From Tranzscheliella williamsii (lineage: Eukaryota > Basidiomycota > Ustilaginomycetes > Ustilaginales > Ustilaginaceae): a stretch of DNA of 64,000 bases. The notes below the pieces were generated by a model. The model was not told where the DNA came from. It worked only from the letters and a program-made list of their open reading frames with translations, and searched no databases. A program made the translations under genes and the position numbers. The stretch lies in assembly GCA_023212725.1 (NCBI GenBank), contig JALBYF010000012.1:186001-250000 (forward strand), given 5' to 3'. Numbering within the stretch: position 1 is the stretch's first letter; each line of letters begins with the position of its first letter. This document shows, piece after piece, positions 29,057 to 42,493 of this stretch.

Positions 29057-31657
29057 ATGTTTCGCACGCCAATCTCCACCATTCATCGAGCCGGCGTCCG
29101 GTTCGCGTCCACCTCGTCCGCATCGCCGTCGTCGGCAACGCTGCTGGGACGCTTAAGGACAAACCGGTCTCTGATGGCTGCCGCCGCTTTGGCCGGCGGT
29201 GCCACCGCTATCTACGCTATTGGTGCACAGACCGTCTATGCCGATGCGCCCGACACTGTCCCTGGCGACACCCGACCGCATCCGCTCTGGTCGCCCCCTA
29301 CCAGGGCTCAGATGCTCAATGCCCTCAAGCAGTCTTCCGCCAACAGTCTGCGGCCCAACGCTTCTCGAGCTTCGGGCGACAACAAAAGCTTGTTCCCCTT
29401 GGCCAAGGACGGCACCTCCAGCAGCCCTAGCCCTGCCGCTTCTGCCCAGTCAGGAGGCGCCTCTGCTTCTAGAAGTGGCGACGAGGACGGTGAGGGCTTC
29501 GACATCCTGGTCGTCGGAGGTGGTGCCACCGGAACCGGTGTTGCCGTCGATGCCGCTACCCGAGGCCTCAGCGTTGCCTTGGTGGAGCGAGACGATTTTG
29601 GCGCTGGAACCTCTTCCAAGTCCACCAAGCTCGTTCACGGTGGTGTGCGATACTTGCAGAAGGCGATTTTTGAACTCGACTATGAGCAGTACAAGATGGT
29701 CCGAGAGGCTCTCCACGAGCGCAAGACCTTCCTCAAAATTGCCCCCTACCTCTCCGATCACCTTCCCATCATGCTGCCCGTCTACAAGTACTGGCAGGTA
29801 CCTTACTACTGGGCTGGCACAAAGATGTACGACATTCTTGCCGGCTCCGAGAACATGGAGAGCTCCTACGTGCTCGGTAAGGGCAAGGCGCTCGAGGCCT
29901 TCCCCATGCTCAAGTCTGCCGGTCTTGCCGGCGCTGTCGTCTACTACGATGGTCAGCACAACGACACCCGAATGAACGTGGCGCTTGCCATGACCGCCGT
30001 TCACCATGGCGCCGTCGTTGCGAATCACACCGAAGTCGTTGCCCTCCACAAGAAACCCGTTGCTGGCAAGCCTGACCAGATCAGCGGCGCCCGCGTCCGT
30101 GACGTCCTCACGGGAGAAGAGTGGGATGTCAAGTGCAAGTGCCTCATCAACGCCACCGGTCCCTTCTCTGACACTCTCCGCAAGCTGGATGCCCCCACCG
30201 CTCAAGAGATCGTTGCCGCTTCGTCAGGCGTCCACATTACCTTGCCCGGCTATTACTCGCCTCGCGAGATGGGTCTGATCGACCCGCAAACCTCAGACGG
30301 TCGAGTGATCTTCTTCCTTCCTTGGCAGGGCAACACCATTGCCGGTACCACCGACACGGCTGCTCCCGTCGAAGCCCATCCCCGACCGAAGGAGGAGGAG
30401 ATCCAATGGATCTTGGACGAGGTGCGCAATTACCTGAGCCCCGATATCAAGGTTCGACGTGGCGATGTCCTTAGTGCCTGGTCTGGCCTGCGACCGCTGG
30501 TCAAGGATCCTGCTGCAACCGACACCCAGTCTCTGGTGCGAAATCACATGATCAACGTATCTGAATCAGGTCTGCTGACCATCGCCGGCGGAAAGTGGAC
30601 GACATACCGAGAGATGGCCGAGCAAACCGTCGATCGAGCCATCGAGGACTTTAAACTCAAGCCACAGCGCGGTTGCGTCACCAAGTCGACCCGACTTTTG
30701 GGAAGTCACGGATGGACCAAGACCATGTATGTCAAGCTTCTGCAGCGCTTTGGCCTTGAGACCGAAGTCGCTCGACACCTCTCCAACACCTACGGCGATC
30801 GAGCCTGGAGTGTCTGCTCCATTGCTGAACCCACAGGACAGCGATGGCCTGTGCACGGTAAGCGTATCGACACGCAGTATCCTTACATCGAGGCAGAGAT
30901 CCGGTACGCCTGCCGAAGCGAGTACGCTGCCAAGGTGGCCGACTTTATCGCACGACGCACTCGACTGTCGTTCCTCAACGCCGAAGCCGCCGTCGAGTCG
31001 CTGCCGCTAGTGATTGACGTGATGGCTGAGGAGCTTGGCTGGGACGAGAAGCGAAAAAAGCAGGAGTGGTCCGAAGGTATCGAGTTCATGGCGAGCATGG
31101 GTCTCCAGCCTGGACGAATCGAGCAGCTCAAGGAAACATCGCTAGACAAGATGCGAGAGATTCGCGACGGCAAGATCAAGGCTCTCAAAGTCTCGTCGCT
31201 TGGTCAGGCGGCTCTGGACGAGAAAGACGAGCTGGCCATCGCGGCTCGTGCTTCGTTCAGCTCGGAAGAGATGGAGGAACTGCGTTCCAAGTTCAACCGA
31301 CTCGATGTGAACGACGATGGAAAGCTGGACAGCAAGGATCTGAAAGAGGTGGTTAAAAGGATCGGATACTCGGAGGTGGATGACGCGACGCTGAACGGCA
31401 TTGTCAACGAGGTGGACTTCACCAAAACGGGTGCGCTGCACTTTGAAGACTTTTTGGATGTCTTTGCTGCCCTCAAGGACGCGAGGCTGGACAACGCCTT
31501 CACCCACATCCTGAACGAGGTTGACAACCACCCCTACTCGAAAGACGAGCACCGCGGAGTCTCGAAAGACCCTGTCGGCGCTGCCGCCAAGGAGAAGTCG
31601 GATCGACGAGACGCCAGCCGAACCATCCCTGTTGAGAAGAGCGGCGGAGGCTGGTAA
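29057..31657 (+). CDS. GUT2: Mitochondrial FAD glycerol-3-phosphate dehydrogenase with EF-hand tail
   Basis: I start at the ATG at 29057 (MFRTPISTIHRAGVRFASTS), giving 866 residues; the frame further upstream has no ATG. The start is a mitochondrial presequence, then a hydrophobic segment (about 36-60, AAALAGGATAIYAIGAQTVY). The FAD-binding motif is ILVVGGGATGTGVAVDAATR (about 151-170), followed by the family signature KSTKLVHGGVRYLQKAIFEL. Residues ~735-810 form a calmodulin-like tail: one canonical EF-hand loop (DVNDDGKLDSKD, about 750-761) and a degenerate second one (DFTKTGALHFED). The enzyme oxidises glycerol-3-phosphate on the outer face of the inner mitochondrial membrane and passes electrons to ubiquinone. 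The ~650-residue yeast Gut2 lacks the EF-hand tail, which is calcium-responsive in animals. Confidence 0.95.
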   Translation: MFRTPISTIHRAGVRFASTSSASPSSATLLGRLRTNRSLMAAAALAGGATAIYAIGAQTVYADAPDTVPGDTRPHPLWSPPTRAQMLNALKQSSANSLRPNASRASGDNKSLFPLAKDGTSSSPSPAASAQSGGASASRSGDEDGEGFDILVVGGGATGTGVAVDAATRGLSVALVERDDFGAGTSSKSTKLVHGGVRYLQKAIFELDYEQYKMVREALHERKTFLKIAPYLSDHLPIMLPVYKYWQVPYYWAGTKMYDILAGSENMESSYVLGKGKALEAFPMLKSAGLAGAVVYYDGQHNDTRMNVALAMTAVHHGAVVANHTEVVALHKKPVAGKPDQISGARVRDVLTGEEWDVKCKCLINATGPFSDTLRKLDAPTAQEIVAASSGVHITLPGYYSPREMGLIDPQTSDGRVIFFLPWQGNTIAGTTDTAAPVEAHPRPKEEEIQWILDEVRNYLSPDIKVRRGDVLSAWSGLRPLVKDPAATDTQSLVRNHMINVSESGLLTIAGGKWTTYREMAEQTVDRAIEDFKLKPQRGCVTKSTRLLGSHGWTKTMYVKLLQRFGLETEVARHLSNTYGDRAWSVCSIAEPTGQRWPVHGKRIDTQYPYIEAEIRYACRSEYAAKVADFIARRTRLSFLNAEAAVESLPLVIDVMAEELGWDEKRKKQEWSEGIEFMASMGLQPGRIEQLKETSLDKMREIRDGKIKALKVSSLGQAALDEKDELAIAARASFSSEEMEELRSKFNRLDVNDDGKLDSKDLKEVVKRIGYSEVDDATLNGIVNEVDFTKTGALHFEDFLDVFAALKDARLDNAFTHILNEVDNHPYSKDEHRGVSKDPVGAAAKEKSDRRDASRTIPVEKSGGGW

Positions 31658-32480
31658 GCCCGTGCTACTGCCGTGCCAGTGGACTCCCACCAGACCATCT
31701 TCCGTTGGCCACGTCCTTGGCTCCATCAGCCTATCTATTCATCCCTCCCCGCCGCAGATGAGGAACCTTTCTGTATAACAAATCAGAGTCGATTTCTGAG
31801 CCAAGCAATATGGCCAAGCGTGGAACTTTCCAGCGTGGGTAGAGGCTGAGTGCTCCTACATATGTTCAATATGTGTGGGCTCCGATCAGACAACGATTGG
31901 CAAAGAGCAAAGGTCCCGCTGAGTGACATACTGTACTGGTTAATGGGTGTCGGCCGAGTGATATGGCCAGGCGGTTAGAAGGTGTGCAGACTGCCCCTTT
32001 CTGATTTCCGACTTGGCTGGGGATTAGAATTCGAAGCAATGTGGTTTTGAATAGACCAGATGGATTCAACTGCGTTATGGGAGAAACGGTGCATGGGCCT
32101 ATCTCTATCGCAGAGAGTGAGTGGTATTTGATTGGCACTAACACGGTGGAACTGCTAAGCAGCAGCGACTGAGTCCGTTAACCGTCTCCACTTGGTTCTC
32201 CTGTCCGCTTCCCATCTTCTCTGGCTACCTAACCTACCTGCTCTGCATCGCCTAGCTGCTCGTCGTTGGAACTGTACACGCTCGCCAGACTGGACTCCCA
32301 TCCGGCGTGCACCTCCTTCCTTTTTGCGAGAAGCTTGTTAGGAGGCAGACGCTCGAAGTCATCGCAGCCTGGTAAGCCAGCGCCCATCTAGCATCAGCAC
32401 CAAGGCTGCTGTGACCCAACCGTCGTCTATCTTCTTTAAGCCATTTCCGCCGCAGTTGTGGTGCGTTGCATTTTGCCACC
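31658..32480. promoter_or_regulatory. Promoter region of VMA2
   Basis: These 823 bases lie between two plus-strand genes. The last ~250 bases before the VMA2 start are pyrimidine-rich, as fungal transcription start regions often are. The start codon context is gccaccATG, close to an ideal eukaryotic initiation context. No other element is recognised. Confidence 0.5.
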
Positions 32481-34073
32481 ATGTCCGACCCTCGAATGAG
32501 CGACAAGGAGCTCTTCGACATCAACGCACAGGCTGCCGTTAAGAACTACAGCGTCGACCCTCGTCTCGACTACAAAACCGTCTCCGCCATCAACGGCCCG
32601 CTAGTAGTTCTTGAAAATGTCAAGTTCCCATCCTTCAACGAGATTGTGTCTCTCACCCTGCCTGATGGCTCCCGACGCGGCGGTCAGGTGCTCGAAGTCT
32701 CCGGTAACAAGGCCATCATTCAGGTCTTCGAAGGTACTTCCGGTATCGATGTCAAGGACACCCACATCGAATTCTCCGGCTCTTCCATGAAGTTGCCTGT
32801 CTCTGAGGATATGCAAGGTCGAATCTTCAACGGTTCCGGTGCCCCCATTGACAAGGGCCCTCGTGTATTTGCCGAGGATTACCTTGACATCAACGGTTCT
32901 CCTATCAACCCGTACTCGCGTGTTTACCCGGAAGAGATGATCCAAACTGGTATTTCGACGATCGACACCATGAACTCTATCGCTCGTGGTCAAAAGATCC
33001 CCATCTTCTCCGCTGCCGGTCTGCCTCACAACGACATCGCCGCGCAGATCTGTCGACAAGCCGGCCTGGTCAAGCGACCCGGCGCCGGAAAGGGCGTTCA
33101 CGACGACCACGAGGACAACTTCTCCATCGTCTTTGGCGCCATGGGTGTCAACATGGAGACCGCCCGCTTCTTCAAACAGGACTTTGAGGAGAATGGTTCC
33201 CTAGACCGAGTGACTCTCTTCCTTAACCTCGCCAATGACCCCACCATCGAGCGTATCATCACTCCCCGTCTCGCCTTGACTACTGCCGAGTACTACGCCT
33301 ACCAGCTGGAGAAGCACGTCTTGGTCGTGCTTACCGACATGACGTCGTATGCCGATGCATTGCGAGAGGTTTCTGCTGCTCGAGAAGAGGTACCCGGTCG
33401 ACGGGGTTACCCAGGTTACATGTACACCGATTTGTCCACCATCTACGAGCGTGCCGGTCGAGTGGCTGGACGAAACGGATCCATCACCCAGATCCCGATT
33501 CTGACCATGCCCAACGAAGACATGACACATCCAATTCCGGATTTGACCGGCTACATCACGGAAGGTCAGATCTATGTTGATCGACAGCTGCACAACCGAC
33601 AGATCTACCCGCCGATCAATGTCTTGCCCTCGCTCTCCCGACTGATGAAGTCAGCTATCGGAGCCAAGCACACGCGCGCCGACCACTCGGACGTCTCTAA
33701 CCAGATGTACGCTGCCTACGCCACCGGCCGTGATGCCGCCTCTATGAAGGCCGTCGTTGGTGAAGAGGCGCTGTCTGCCGAGGACAAGCTGGCCATCGAG
33801 TTTATGGAAAACTTTGAAAACAAGTTCATCAAGCAGGGTGCTTATGAGAACCGCCACATCTTTGAATCGCTCGATATCGGATGGGACCTGCTGCGCATCT
33901 TCCCCAAGGAGCAGCTCAACCGAATCTCGCCCAAGATCATTAAGGAGTACTACTCCAGAAGGGCAAAGAAGCCGGATCAGCACGAGGAAGACAACAAACC
34001 CTCGAGCAAGGACACCAGAGACACCGCCGAGCCCGACAACGCAAACAACGGCAAGCTCGTCGACGACGAGTAG
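32481..34073 (+). CDS. VMA2: V-type proton ATPase subunit B
   Basis: I start at the ATG at 32481 ([20 protein letters not shown]) in a gccaccATG context, giving 530 residues. A few codons of frame upstream begin with TTG. The sequence is highly conserved: [20 protein letters not shown], then [20 protein letters not shown] (about 175-194) where the catalytic A subunit would have a P-loop, [20 protein letters not shown] and [20 protein letters not shown]. Only the ~40-residue charged C-terminal tail is variable. Subunit B is the non-catalytic nucleotide-binding part of the V1 hexamer that acidifies vacuole and endomembrane compartments. Confidence 0.97.
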   Translation: MSDPRMSDKELFDINAQAAVKNYSVDPRLDYKTVSAINGPLVVLENVKFPSFNEIVSLTLPDGSRRGGQVLEVSGNKAIIQVFEGTSGIDVKDTHIEFSGSSMKLPVSEDMQGRIFNGSGAPIDKGPRVFAEDYLDINGSPINPYSRVYPEEMIQTGISTIDTMNSIARGQKIPIFSAAGLPHNDIAAQICRQAGLVKRPGAGKGVHDDHEDNFSIVFGAMGVNMETARFFKQDFEENGSLDRVTLFLNLANDPTIERIITPRLALTTAEYYAYQLEKHVLVVLTDMTSYADALREVSAAREEVPGRRGYPGYMYTDLSTIYERAGRVAGRNGSITQIPILTMPNEDMTHPIPDLTGYITEGQIYVDRQLHNRQIYPPINVLPSLSRLMKSAIGAKHTRADHSDVSNQMYAAYATGRDAASMKAVVGEEALSAEDKLAIEFMENFENKFIKQGAYENRHIFESLDIGWDLLRIFPKEQLNRISPKIIKEYYSRRAKKPDQHEEDNKPSSKDTRDTAEPDNANNGKLVDDE

Positions 34074-34502
34074 GCGCCGCGCCTTGGCTTCCTGCCTGCG
34101 TCCCGCCTATCTCGCTTCCAGCCCCGTCTCCTTGTGAATTTTCGCCTGCACGCTTCCATCTCCGGACGGGAAAGCCCTGCTTGCCGTGCCTGAGCCCACG
34201 TCCCGCATGCTTTTCTTCACGGCCCTCGTCTCCCCCTTCAGCATGCGCTTTATCGCCTGTTCGCACTTTATCAATGCCCGGATTTCATAGATGCTCGTGA
34301 TGTCTCGGCCGGCGATTCCGCGGCACAGGCGGACGAATGTGCGATGCAACAAATTGCGGCAAAGGTTCTGCCCTGCGAAAAGGGTGGAACGCTGCGAAAG
34401 GCTGGCTGATGTGCGAAAGATACAAGTACAGATGGACGGACAGAAGAGTGTCAGGCGGGGCGGACAGCGGAAAAAGGCGGGGGAGGGAGGAGGGGAAGGG
34501 GC
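34074..34502. other. Convergent intergenic region (VMA2 / IMP4)
   Basis: These 429 bases hold the 3' ends of two convergent genes. A G-rich purine run lies just beyond the IMP4 stop at about 34460-34500. No gene or repeat is called. Confidence 0.5.
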
Positions 34503-35473
34503 CTAGAGCTGGTTGCGCTTCTTGGCGGTGTTCATGTAGGGGCGGAGGACCCACTCGGTGTCGGCCTCGGTCTGTTCGATGGTGCCCTGCTTGATCTCGT
34601 AGGGGCGGGCCTCGAAGCGGGGGCCGACCTCTGCGAGCTGGACCTCGCGGTGGCTGGTCTTGAGATAGACGTGGTGGCGGAAGCTGATAAAGTCGTTCTG
34701 GTTGATGAAGGACATGACGCGCTTGCTGTCGTCCTTGGGGACGGGGAAGAGGAATTTGAGCGCTGCCTGGACACGGGTGCCGAGTTTGGAGTGAAAGTTT
34801 TCGAAGATCAGGTGCGGGTACTGCTCGGAGACGGTGGACGATGCGTGGGCGGAGACTTCGTGGCGGAGGACGACGTTGTGGAGGGTGAAGAGTACGGTGG
34901 GGCCGTGGGGGAAGTGGGAGACGACCATGGCGTCGGGAACGCCGCGATGTTCGTGGAGGACGACCATGTCAGTGATCCCGTTGGAGCGCGCTGCGGCGGC
35001 GAGGTCGGCCATGGTGTAGCCGCCGCGATTCAGGCGGGACGAGTTGGGGAAGAGCAGCCGCACCTCCTTTGCGAACTGTGTCAGCCGCGAGCTCGGGTCG
35101 CGCGACGTAGTCACCAGCACCCGCGGATCGTACGTCCCCGCGCGCGAATACTCGTCGTCAATACTGCTCCCCGGCGCCTCCTGCGCCGCATCCAGACTCA
35201 AATCCCGCCCAAGCCCCTCCGCCTCCTTCCCCCGCAGCTCTGGCGGCAGCGGCTTCCCCGACGCCAACGCCTCCCGGATCTTCTGCTTGCGCTCGTAGAT
35301 CTGCTTCTCCTTGCTCTCCAGCGCCTTCTTGTAGATGTACTCCCGCCGCTCCCTTGTCTGACGTCGCAACTGCGGCCAAGCAACCCCCCAACACATAGCA
35401 TCGCGGTAGAAAACAAGTCAGCACAGCTCGCCTCCAACCTTGAATCGGAACCCGCAGCACGTCCACTTACCAT
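34503..35473 (-). CDS. IMP4: U3 snoRNP protein IMP4 (exon 1 is only the ATG)
   Basis: Exon 1 is 35471-35473 (the ATG alone, directly followed by gtaagt) and exon 2 is 34503-35369, whose acceptor is ggccgcag. The 289-residue product starts M-LRRQTRERREYIYKKALES, as IMP4 orthologues do, and its length matches yeast Imp4 (290). A basic coiled N-terminus (about 1-60) is followed by a Brix domain (about 80-270): DPRVLVTTSRDPSSRLTQFA, ITDMVVLHEHRGVPDAMVVS, LIFENFHSKLGTRVQAALKF and ISFRHHVYLKTSHREVQLAE. IMP4 acts with IMP3 and MPP10 in U3 snoRNA binding and 18S rRNA processing in the nucleolus. Without the split start codon the frame has no suitable ATG. Confidence 0.93.
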
Positions 35474-35881
35474 GTTGGCTAATCGGTAGGCTGGCGATGG
35501 TGGCGATGATGGCAATGCAGCCGTAGAAGACTGCAATAGGAGCGGCAACGCCCGCAAACCGCAAGCGTGGGATTTGGAATTTTTACCTGCCAACTTCGCA
35601 CATCCAGCCCAGCGCTCTCCCGACTTCCGAAGTGTCGCATCCATGGCTGACGACAAAGTTAGGTAAAGTGAATAGCAAGCGTTGAACCGCGTCACATGAT
35701 CTACCGTTACGGACGCAGCGGTGACGACTTGATTCGGCCACTGATTTTGCTAAGGACTGAAAGCCCTCCGCCAGGCAAAGCTCGCAATTCCTTGTCGCGA
35801 TCATCTTGCCCTGCTAACGTCCTGATCACCACTGAAGTTTCGCTCAAGGTCAATACTCGCTAGCGTAGTCTCGCTTCGAAT
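35474..35881. promoter_or_regulatory. Divergent promoter region (IMP4 / bL28m)
   Basis: These 408 bases lie between two divergent ribosome-related genes and probably act as a shared promoter. I do not recognise a specific regulatory motif. Confidence 0.5.
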
Positions 35882-36391
35882 ATGTTCGCGTCGCTCGTGC
35901 TGCTGTCGCGCACGACGTACCGGGGGGTGAGGGGATCCGGGGCGGGTGCTTCGACACGGACTAGCGCATACTCGTCGCCGAACTCGCGGCCGACGTTTGC
36001 CAAGGCGGCACAGAGCGGGCAGACGTTTAAGCGGGCACAGCGCGGGCTGTACGACGGCAAGACGATCCAGTCGGGCAACAACGTGCCCAAGTCGCGCCAG
36101 AAGACGCCGCGGACGTGGACGCCCAACATCCAGAGCAAGCGTCTCTGGTCGGAAACCATGCAGACCTTTGTCCGCACGCGCGTCTCCACTAGCGCGCTCC
36201 GCTCCATGGACAAGCTCGGCGGCCTCGACTTCTACCTCGCCAACACCAAGGACCACAAGCTCGGCGCCTGGGGCCGCCAGCTCAGAGACTCCCTCGCCCT
36301 CCATCTCCGCACCAAGAGGCTCGCAGCAGACACCCAACCCGCGCCCACCACCCCTGCCCCAGCCACTCCATCAACCACCTCACCACCCTAA
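35882..36391 (+). CDS. Mitochondrial ribosomal protein bL28m (MRPL24/MRPL28 type)
   Basis: A single-exon gene of 169 residues. The N-terminal ~45 residues are Ser/Arg-rich with few acidic residues, consistent with a mitochondrial presequence. The bL28 core runs from about 45 to 120: KRAQRGLYDGKTIQSGNNVP, KSRQKTPRTWTPNIQSKRLW and VRTRVSTSALRSMDKLGGLD, which matches the GNNVSHSxxKTxRxWxPN-type pattern of the family. The C-terminus is a Pro/Ala/Thr tail. It belongs to the large subunit of the mitochondrial ribosome. Confidence 0.9.
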   Translation: MFASLVLLSRTTYRGVRGSGAGASTRTSAYSSPNSRPTFAKAAQSGQTFKRAQRGLYDGKTIQSGNNVPKSRQKTPRTWTPNIQSKRLWSETMQTFVRTRVSTSALRSMDKLGGLDFYLANTKDHKLGAWGRQLRDSLALHLRTKRLAADTQPAPTTPAPATPSTTSPP

Positions 36392-36678
36392 CCAGCTTTC
36401 CCCCACATTGCCCCTTTCCTGCTTTCCATCTCCCGTCTGCACACTCACAGCGGTCGGCCGAGAAGCACCGTCCGTGCAATCGAGCAGCTCTGCCACTGCC
36501 TCTTCTTGCGCATACCGTGCGCGAACCCCGCCCCTCCCCTCTGTACACTATTGCCCCCAACCCGCCGAAGAAACCCACTCTGGGACGACTGACACATGCA
36601 TTGTGGTATCTATACATGGGCACCCACCTATCTTACATGCGTCTGGTGACGAACAAGGGCGGACAGGGGTAGGCAGGG

Positions 36679-38127
36679 TCAGCCTTCCAACCGCTTCAGA
36701 TACGCTTCCATCTTGTCGGCGCCGGACTTGGTTTTGACGAGCGATCGGGAGGAGAGCTTGAGGGGATGGGAGGCGGAGGGGGTGTCTGTTGCGGGGGCTG
36801 TTGCGGTGGCGGTGCTGGCGGGGACGATGCGTTTGGGGTGTGGAGGCGGAGGGTGGGAGTGCTGGCTGGAGCGGTCGTCGGCGGTGGATGCGGTGAGGGA
36901 GGAGAGGAGGGAGGTGGCGGACGAGGCGCGCGACGAGGGGCGCGCGAAGATGGGGCCTTCGTCTGGCGTGTCCGACCCGGTCAGGTTGAGGAGCGAGTCG
37001 CGCGACGACGACGAAAGACGCTCTCCGCTGGCGAACGCGCTCGGCAGCCGCGCCTCGTGCCGTGCATGCGCGCTGCGGTGCGCCTTGGCACCCTCCCCGC
37101 CCTGCTCCGCCGCCATGGCATGATACGGCTTCCACGGCGAGGGCTTCGGCGAACCGTGCCAGTCGGGCGCCCGCATCTGGGCGGGATACAGTTTCGACGA
37201 AGCCTTCTCGCCCGTCCACGACTTGGACGTGGGTGCGAGCTCCATGGCAACATCGTACGCAACCAACCACGCCTCGAGCGCCCGGCCATCAATGCGCTCC
37301 ATGTACGGAGACCGTCCCGGATCCGGCTTCAGCATCTGCTGCTGAAGATGCGCCGGCGGATACGCGAGCGATACGGCCAGCTCAAGATCCGGTGCCGCGT
37401 TGGCTTGACAGAAGAGGCACGTACTTAGCAACTCGCGCAGATACCTCGGCGCTTCCCTGGCGGCAAACGCGTCGTGGGCCTGCGAGGGGATCAGCGGCGC
37501 GTTGTCGGCGCTTGTCTGATGCGATGCTGTCCGAGCCTCGCTGCGGCACTGCTCAAGACCGCTGAGCGATATGCGATGCGACGCGTCTTGCGCAAAAATG
37601 CCCGGTGGCGGATGCTGCAGCAAATCGCTCCCCGGTGGTCTTGGGCCGAGCTTCTCCTCGAGCCAACGCGTTGCCTTCCTGGCGGCGAGGTTGACCGGCT
37701 CGTCTCCCTTCTTGAGTAGATCGAGTGTGTTGATGGCCTCAGAGAGAATGACGACGCAGGTGCTAGCGTCCCTGCTCCAGTTGTGGACGGTACGAAGCGA
37801 AAATATAAGAACACTCGCATCGACGATACGCACCCTAGTGGCACAGCAGAGGCCCTGTCCAGACGATGAAGATGCGCCTTCTTGTTGAGGGCCGGTAAAG
37901 CCTGGTCCTGTAACTGCACGCGGCATGGGACGCTCAGCCGGACCGCGTTGCGGGGACGTGCGGGTGGCGATCGAGCTACTCTGCGTCTTGCGAACACCGC
38001 GAGAGGAACTCATCTGGATAACGTCGCGCTCGAGCTTCTCCACCTTGTCTTGCAGGAACATGGCGCCCATCGCTTGGGACAGACGAGCCTGCCGCTCAAC
38101 CCTTTGCTCTGGTGTTTCCTGCGACAT
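36679..38127 (-). CDS. PIN-domain-like protein with disordered tail
   Basis: A single-exon gene of 482 residues starting MSQETPEQRVERQARLSQAM. A short N-terminal coiled coil (about 8-40) is followed by a Ser-rich linker. The segment from about 94 looks like the start of a PIN nuclease-type fold: RVRIVDASVLIFSLRTVHNW, then VVILSEAINTLDLLKKGDEP and ARKATRWLEEKLG. Fungal proteins with VVDASVLVHAL then PLEALNTLDLLKKG, including NMD4-like PIN proteins linked to mRNA decay, share this layout. The first acidic residue (Asp of VDAS) is present; I could not confirm the full acidic set. Residues ~330-460 are disordered Ser/Pro. The PIN call is tentative and nuclease activity is unproven. Confidence 0.6.
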   Translation of the reverse strand: MSQETPEQRVERQARLSQAMGAMFLQDKVEKLERDVIQMSSSRGVRKTQSSSIATRTSPQRGPAERPMPRAVTGPGFTGPQQEGASSSSGQGLCCATRVRIVDASVLIFSLRTVHNWSRDASTCVVILSEAINTLDLLKKGDEPVNLAARKATRWLEEKLGPRPPGSDLLQHPPPGIFAQDASHRISLSGLEQCRSEARTASHQTSADNAPLIPSQAHDAFAAREAPRYLRELLSTCLFCQANAAPDLELAVSLAYPPAHLQQQMLKPDPGRSPYMERIDGRALEAWLVAYDVAMELAPTSKSWTGEKASSKLYPAQMRAPDWHGSPKPSPWKPYHAMAAEQGGEGAKAHRSAHARHEARLPSAFASGERLSSSSRDSLLNLTGSDTPDEGPIFARPSSRASSATSLLSSLTASTADDRSSQHSHPPPPHPKRIVPASTATATAPATDTPSASHPLKLSSRSLVKTKSGADKMEAYLKRLEG

Positions 38128-41500
<3,373 letters not shown>

Positions 41501-41856
41501 CCACCCCGCGCCCCTCCGCCACCCTTTCCCCTCGAGTCTCTATCTGAATCCCGCCGTGTCCACCTCGCCCCTCCCGCGACGCCTGCGCCGCCACGTATCG
41601 TCTTCGCCGCCGACAGGAACGCAATCCAGCCTGTGTCGGCACGCATGGCTACCGGCAACAGACAGCACGAGAATATGGGTAACGCGCGCTGCGAGTCCGT
41701 GCTGAGGCTCCCAAGAGACGGCTGTGCTGGAGCCTCCCGAAAGAGTTGTGTGGGGTGCTGGGTGGTATGAATACATGTGTTGGGTGATTCTATGGGCAAG
41801 GCCGAGCCTGCTCGTCAGCAGGCGGTAGGTAAAAGGAGTAGAGGGTGCCGGCGGTA
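41501..41856. other. Convergent intergenic region (SEC23 / PAM18)
   Basis: These 356 bases hold the 3' ends of two convergent genes. The stretch next to SEC23 is C-rich. No gene or repeat is called. Confidence 0.5.
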
Positions 41857-42493
41857 TCAGCGTGAAACTTGCTTGTCCAGGAGGTCTTTCGCCTCGTTGA
41901 TCTCTGTTGGGCAGCGCGGGGGGGGAGAGAAGCCGGGTCAGTACGGGGCCGAGATGAAGGGTGGCGGTGGGGCGGAGGCAGGGCGAGATGGACTTACTCG
42001 AAGCGAGATAGGGTGCGCCGCCGCGGTCGGGGTGGTTTGCGATCATCATGCGGCGGTGGGCGTCCTTGACCTTGGCGCGGGTCAGGGCGGTCTCGCGAAG
42101 GCCGAGGATCTGGGCGGCCTCCTTCTTGTCCATCTTGGAGTTGAAACCGCCCTTGATCCACTTGCCGCCGGACGGGCCGGCGCCGTTTCTGGGCTTGAGC
42201 AGCACTTTGGCCACCAGACCTGCTCCCACGAGCCCGGCGCCGACGAGAAGCGGCATGGCGATCTCCTGGCGCTGCGTCTGGCGGAACAGCGCAGACGAGC
42301 TCGGCCGGAACGGCGTCGAGAGGGACCGCGGTGCGGATGCAGCTGCTGCACGCAGAGGACGGGTGCTTATCGACGCAGAGGCAACAGGCCGCGACGGAGA
42401 CCAGCCGGGCACCATGGTGGCACCAGCGAGGCCGCCTCGGGGAGCACGACTGGCGGCCCGAAGCAGCGACCTCGAGGAAGTAGGGACATTCAT
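41857..42493 (-). CDS. PAM18: TIM23 import-motor J-protein PAM18/TIM14 (2 exons)
   Basis: Exon 1 is 41998-42493 and exon 2 is 41857-41903, giving 180 residues. The 94-base intron has a gtaagt donor and ccaacag acceptor; splicing gives SKINEAKDLLDKQVSR, the expected end of a PAM18 J domain, in place of an unrelated Pro/Ser run. Residues 1-79 are an Arg/Ser/Ala-rich extension, 80-98 a transmembrane segment (MPLLVGAGLVGAGLVAKVL) and ~115-180 the J domain, with the HPD motif at 154-156. PAM18 stimulates mitochondrial HSP70 at the TIM23 channel. The extension before the membrane segment is longer than in animal orthologues and may act as a presequence. Confidence 0.94.

Noticed and set aside
29057..36391. 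Cluster of mitochondrial genes (GUT2, bL28m, with PAM18, CIT1 and TIM21 further on) as a functional cluster
   Set aside because: They are interspersed with unrelated genes on both strands. Such genes are common, and no shared motif was seen, so chance grouping is more likely.
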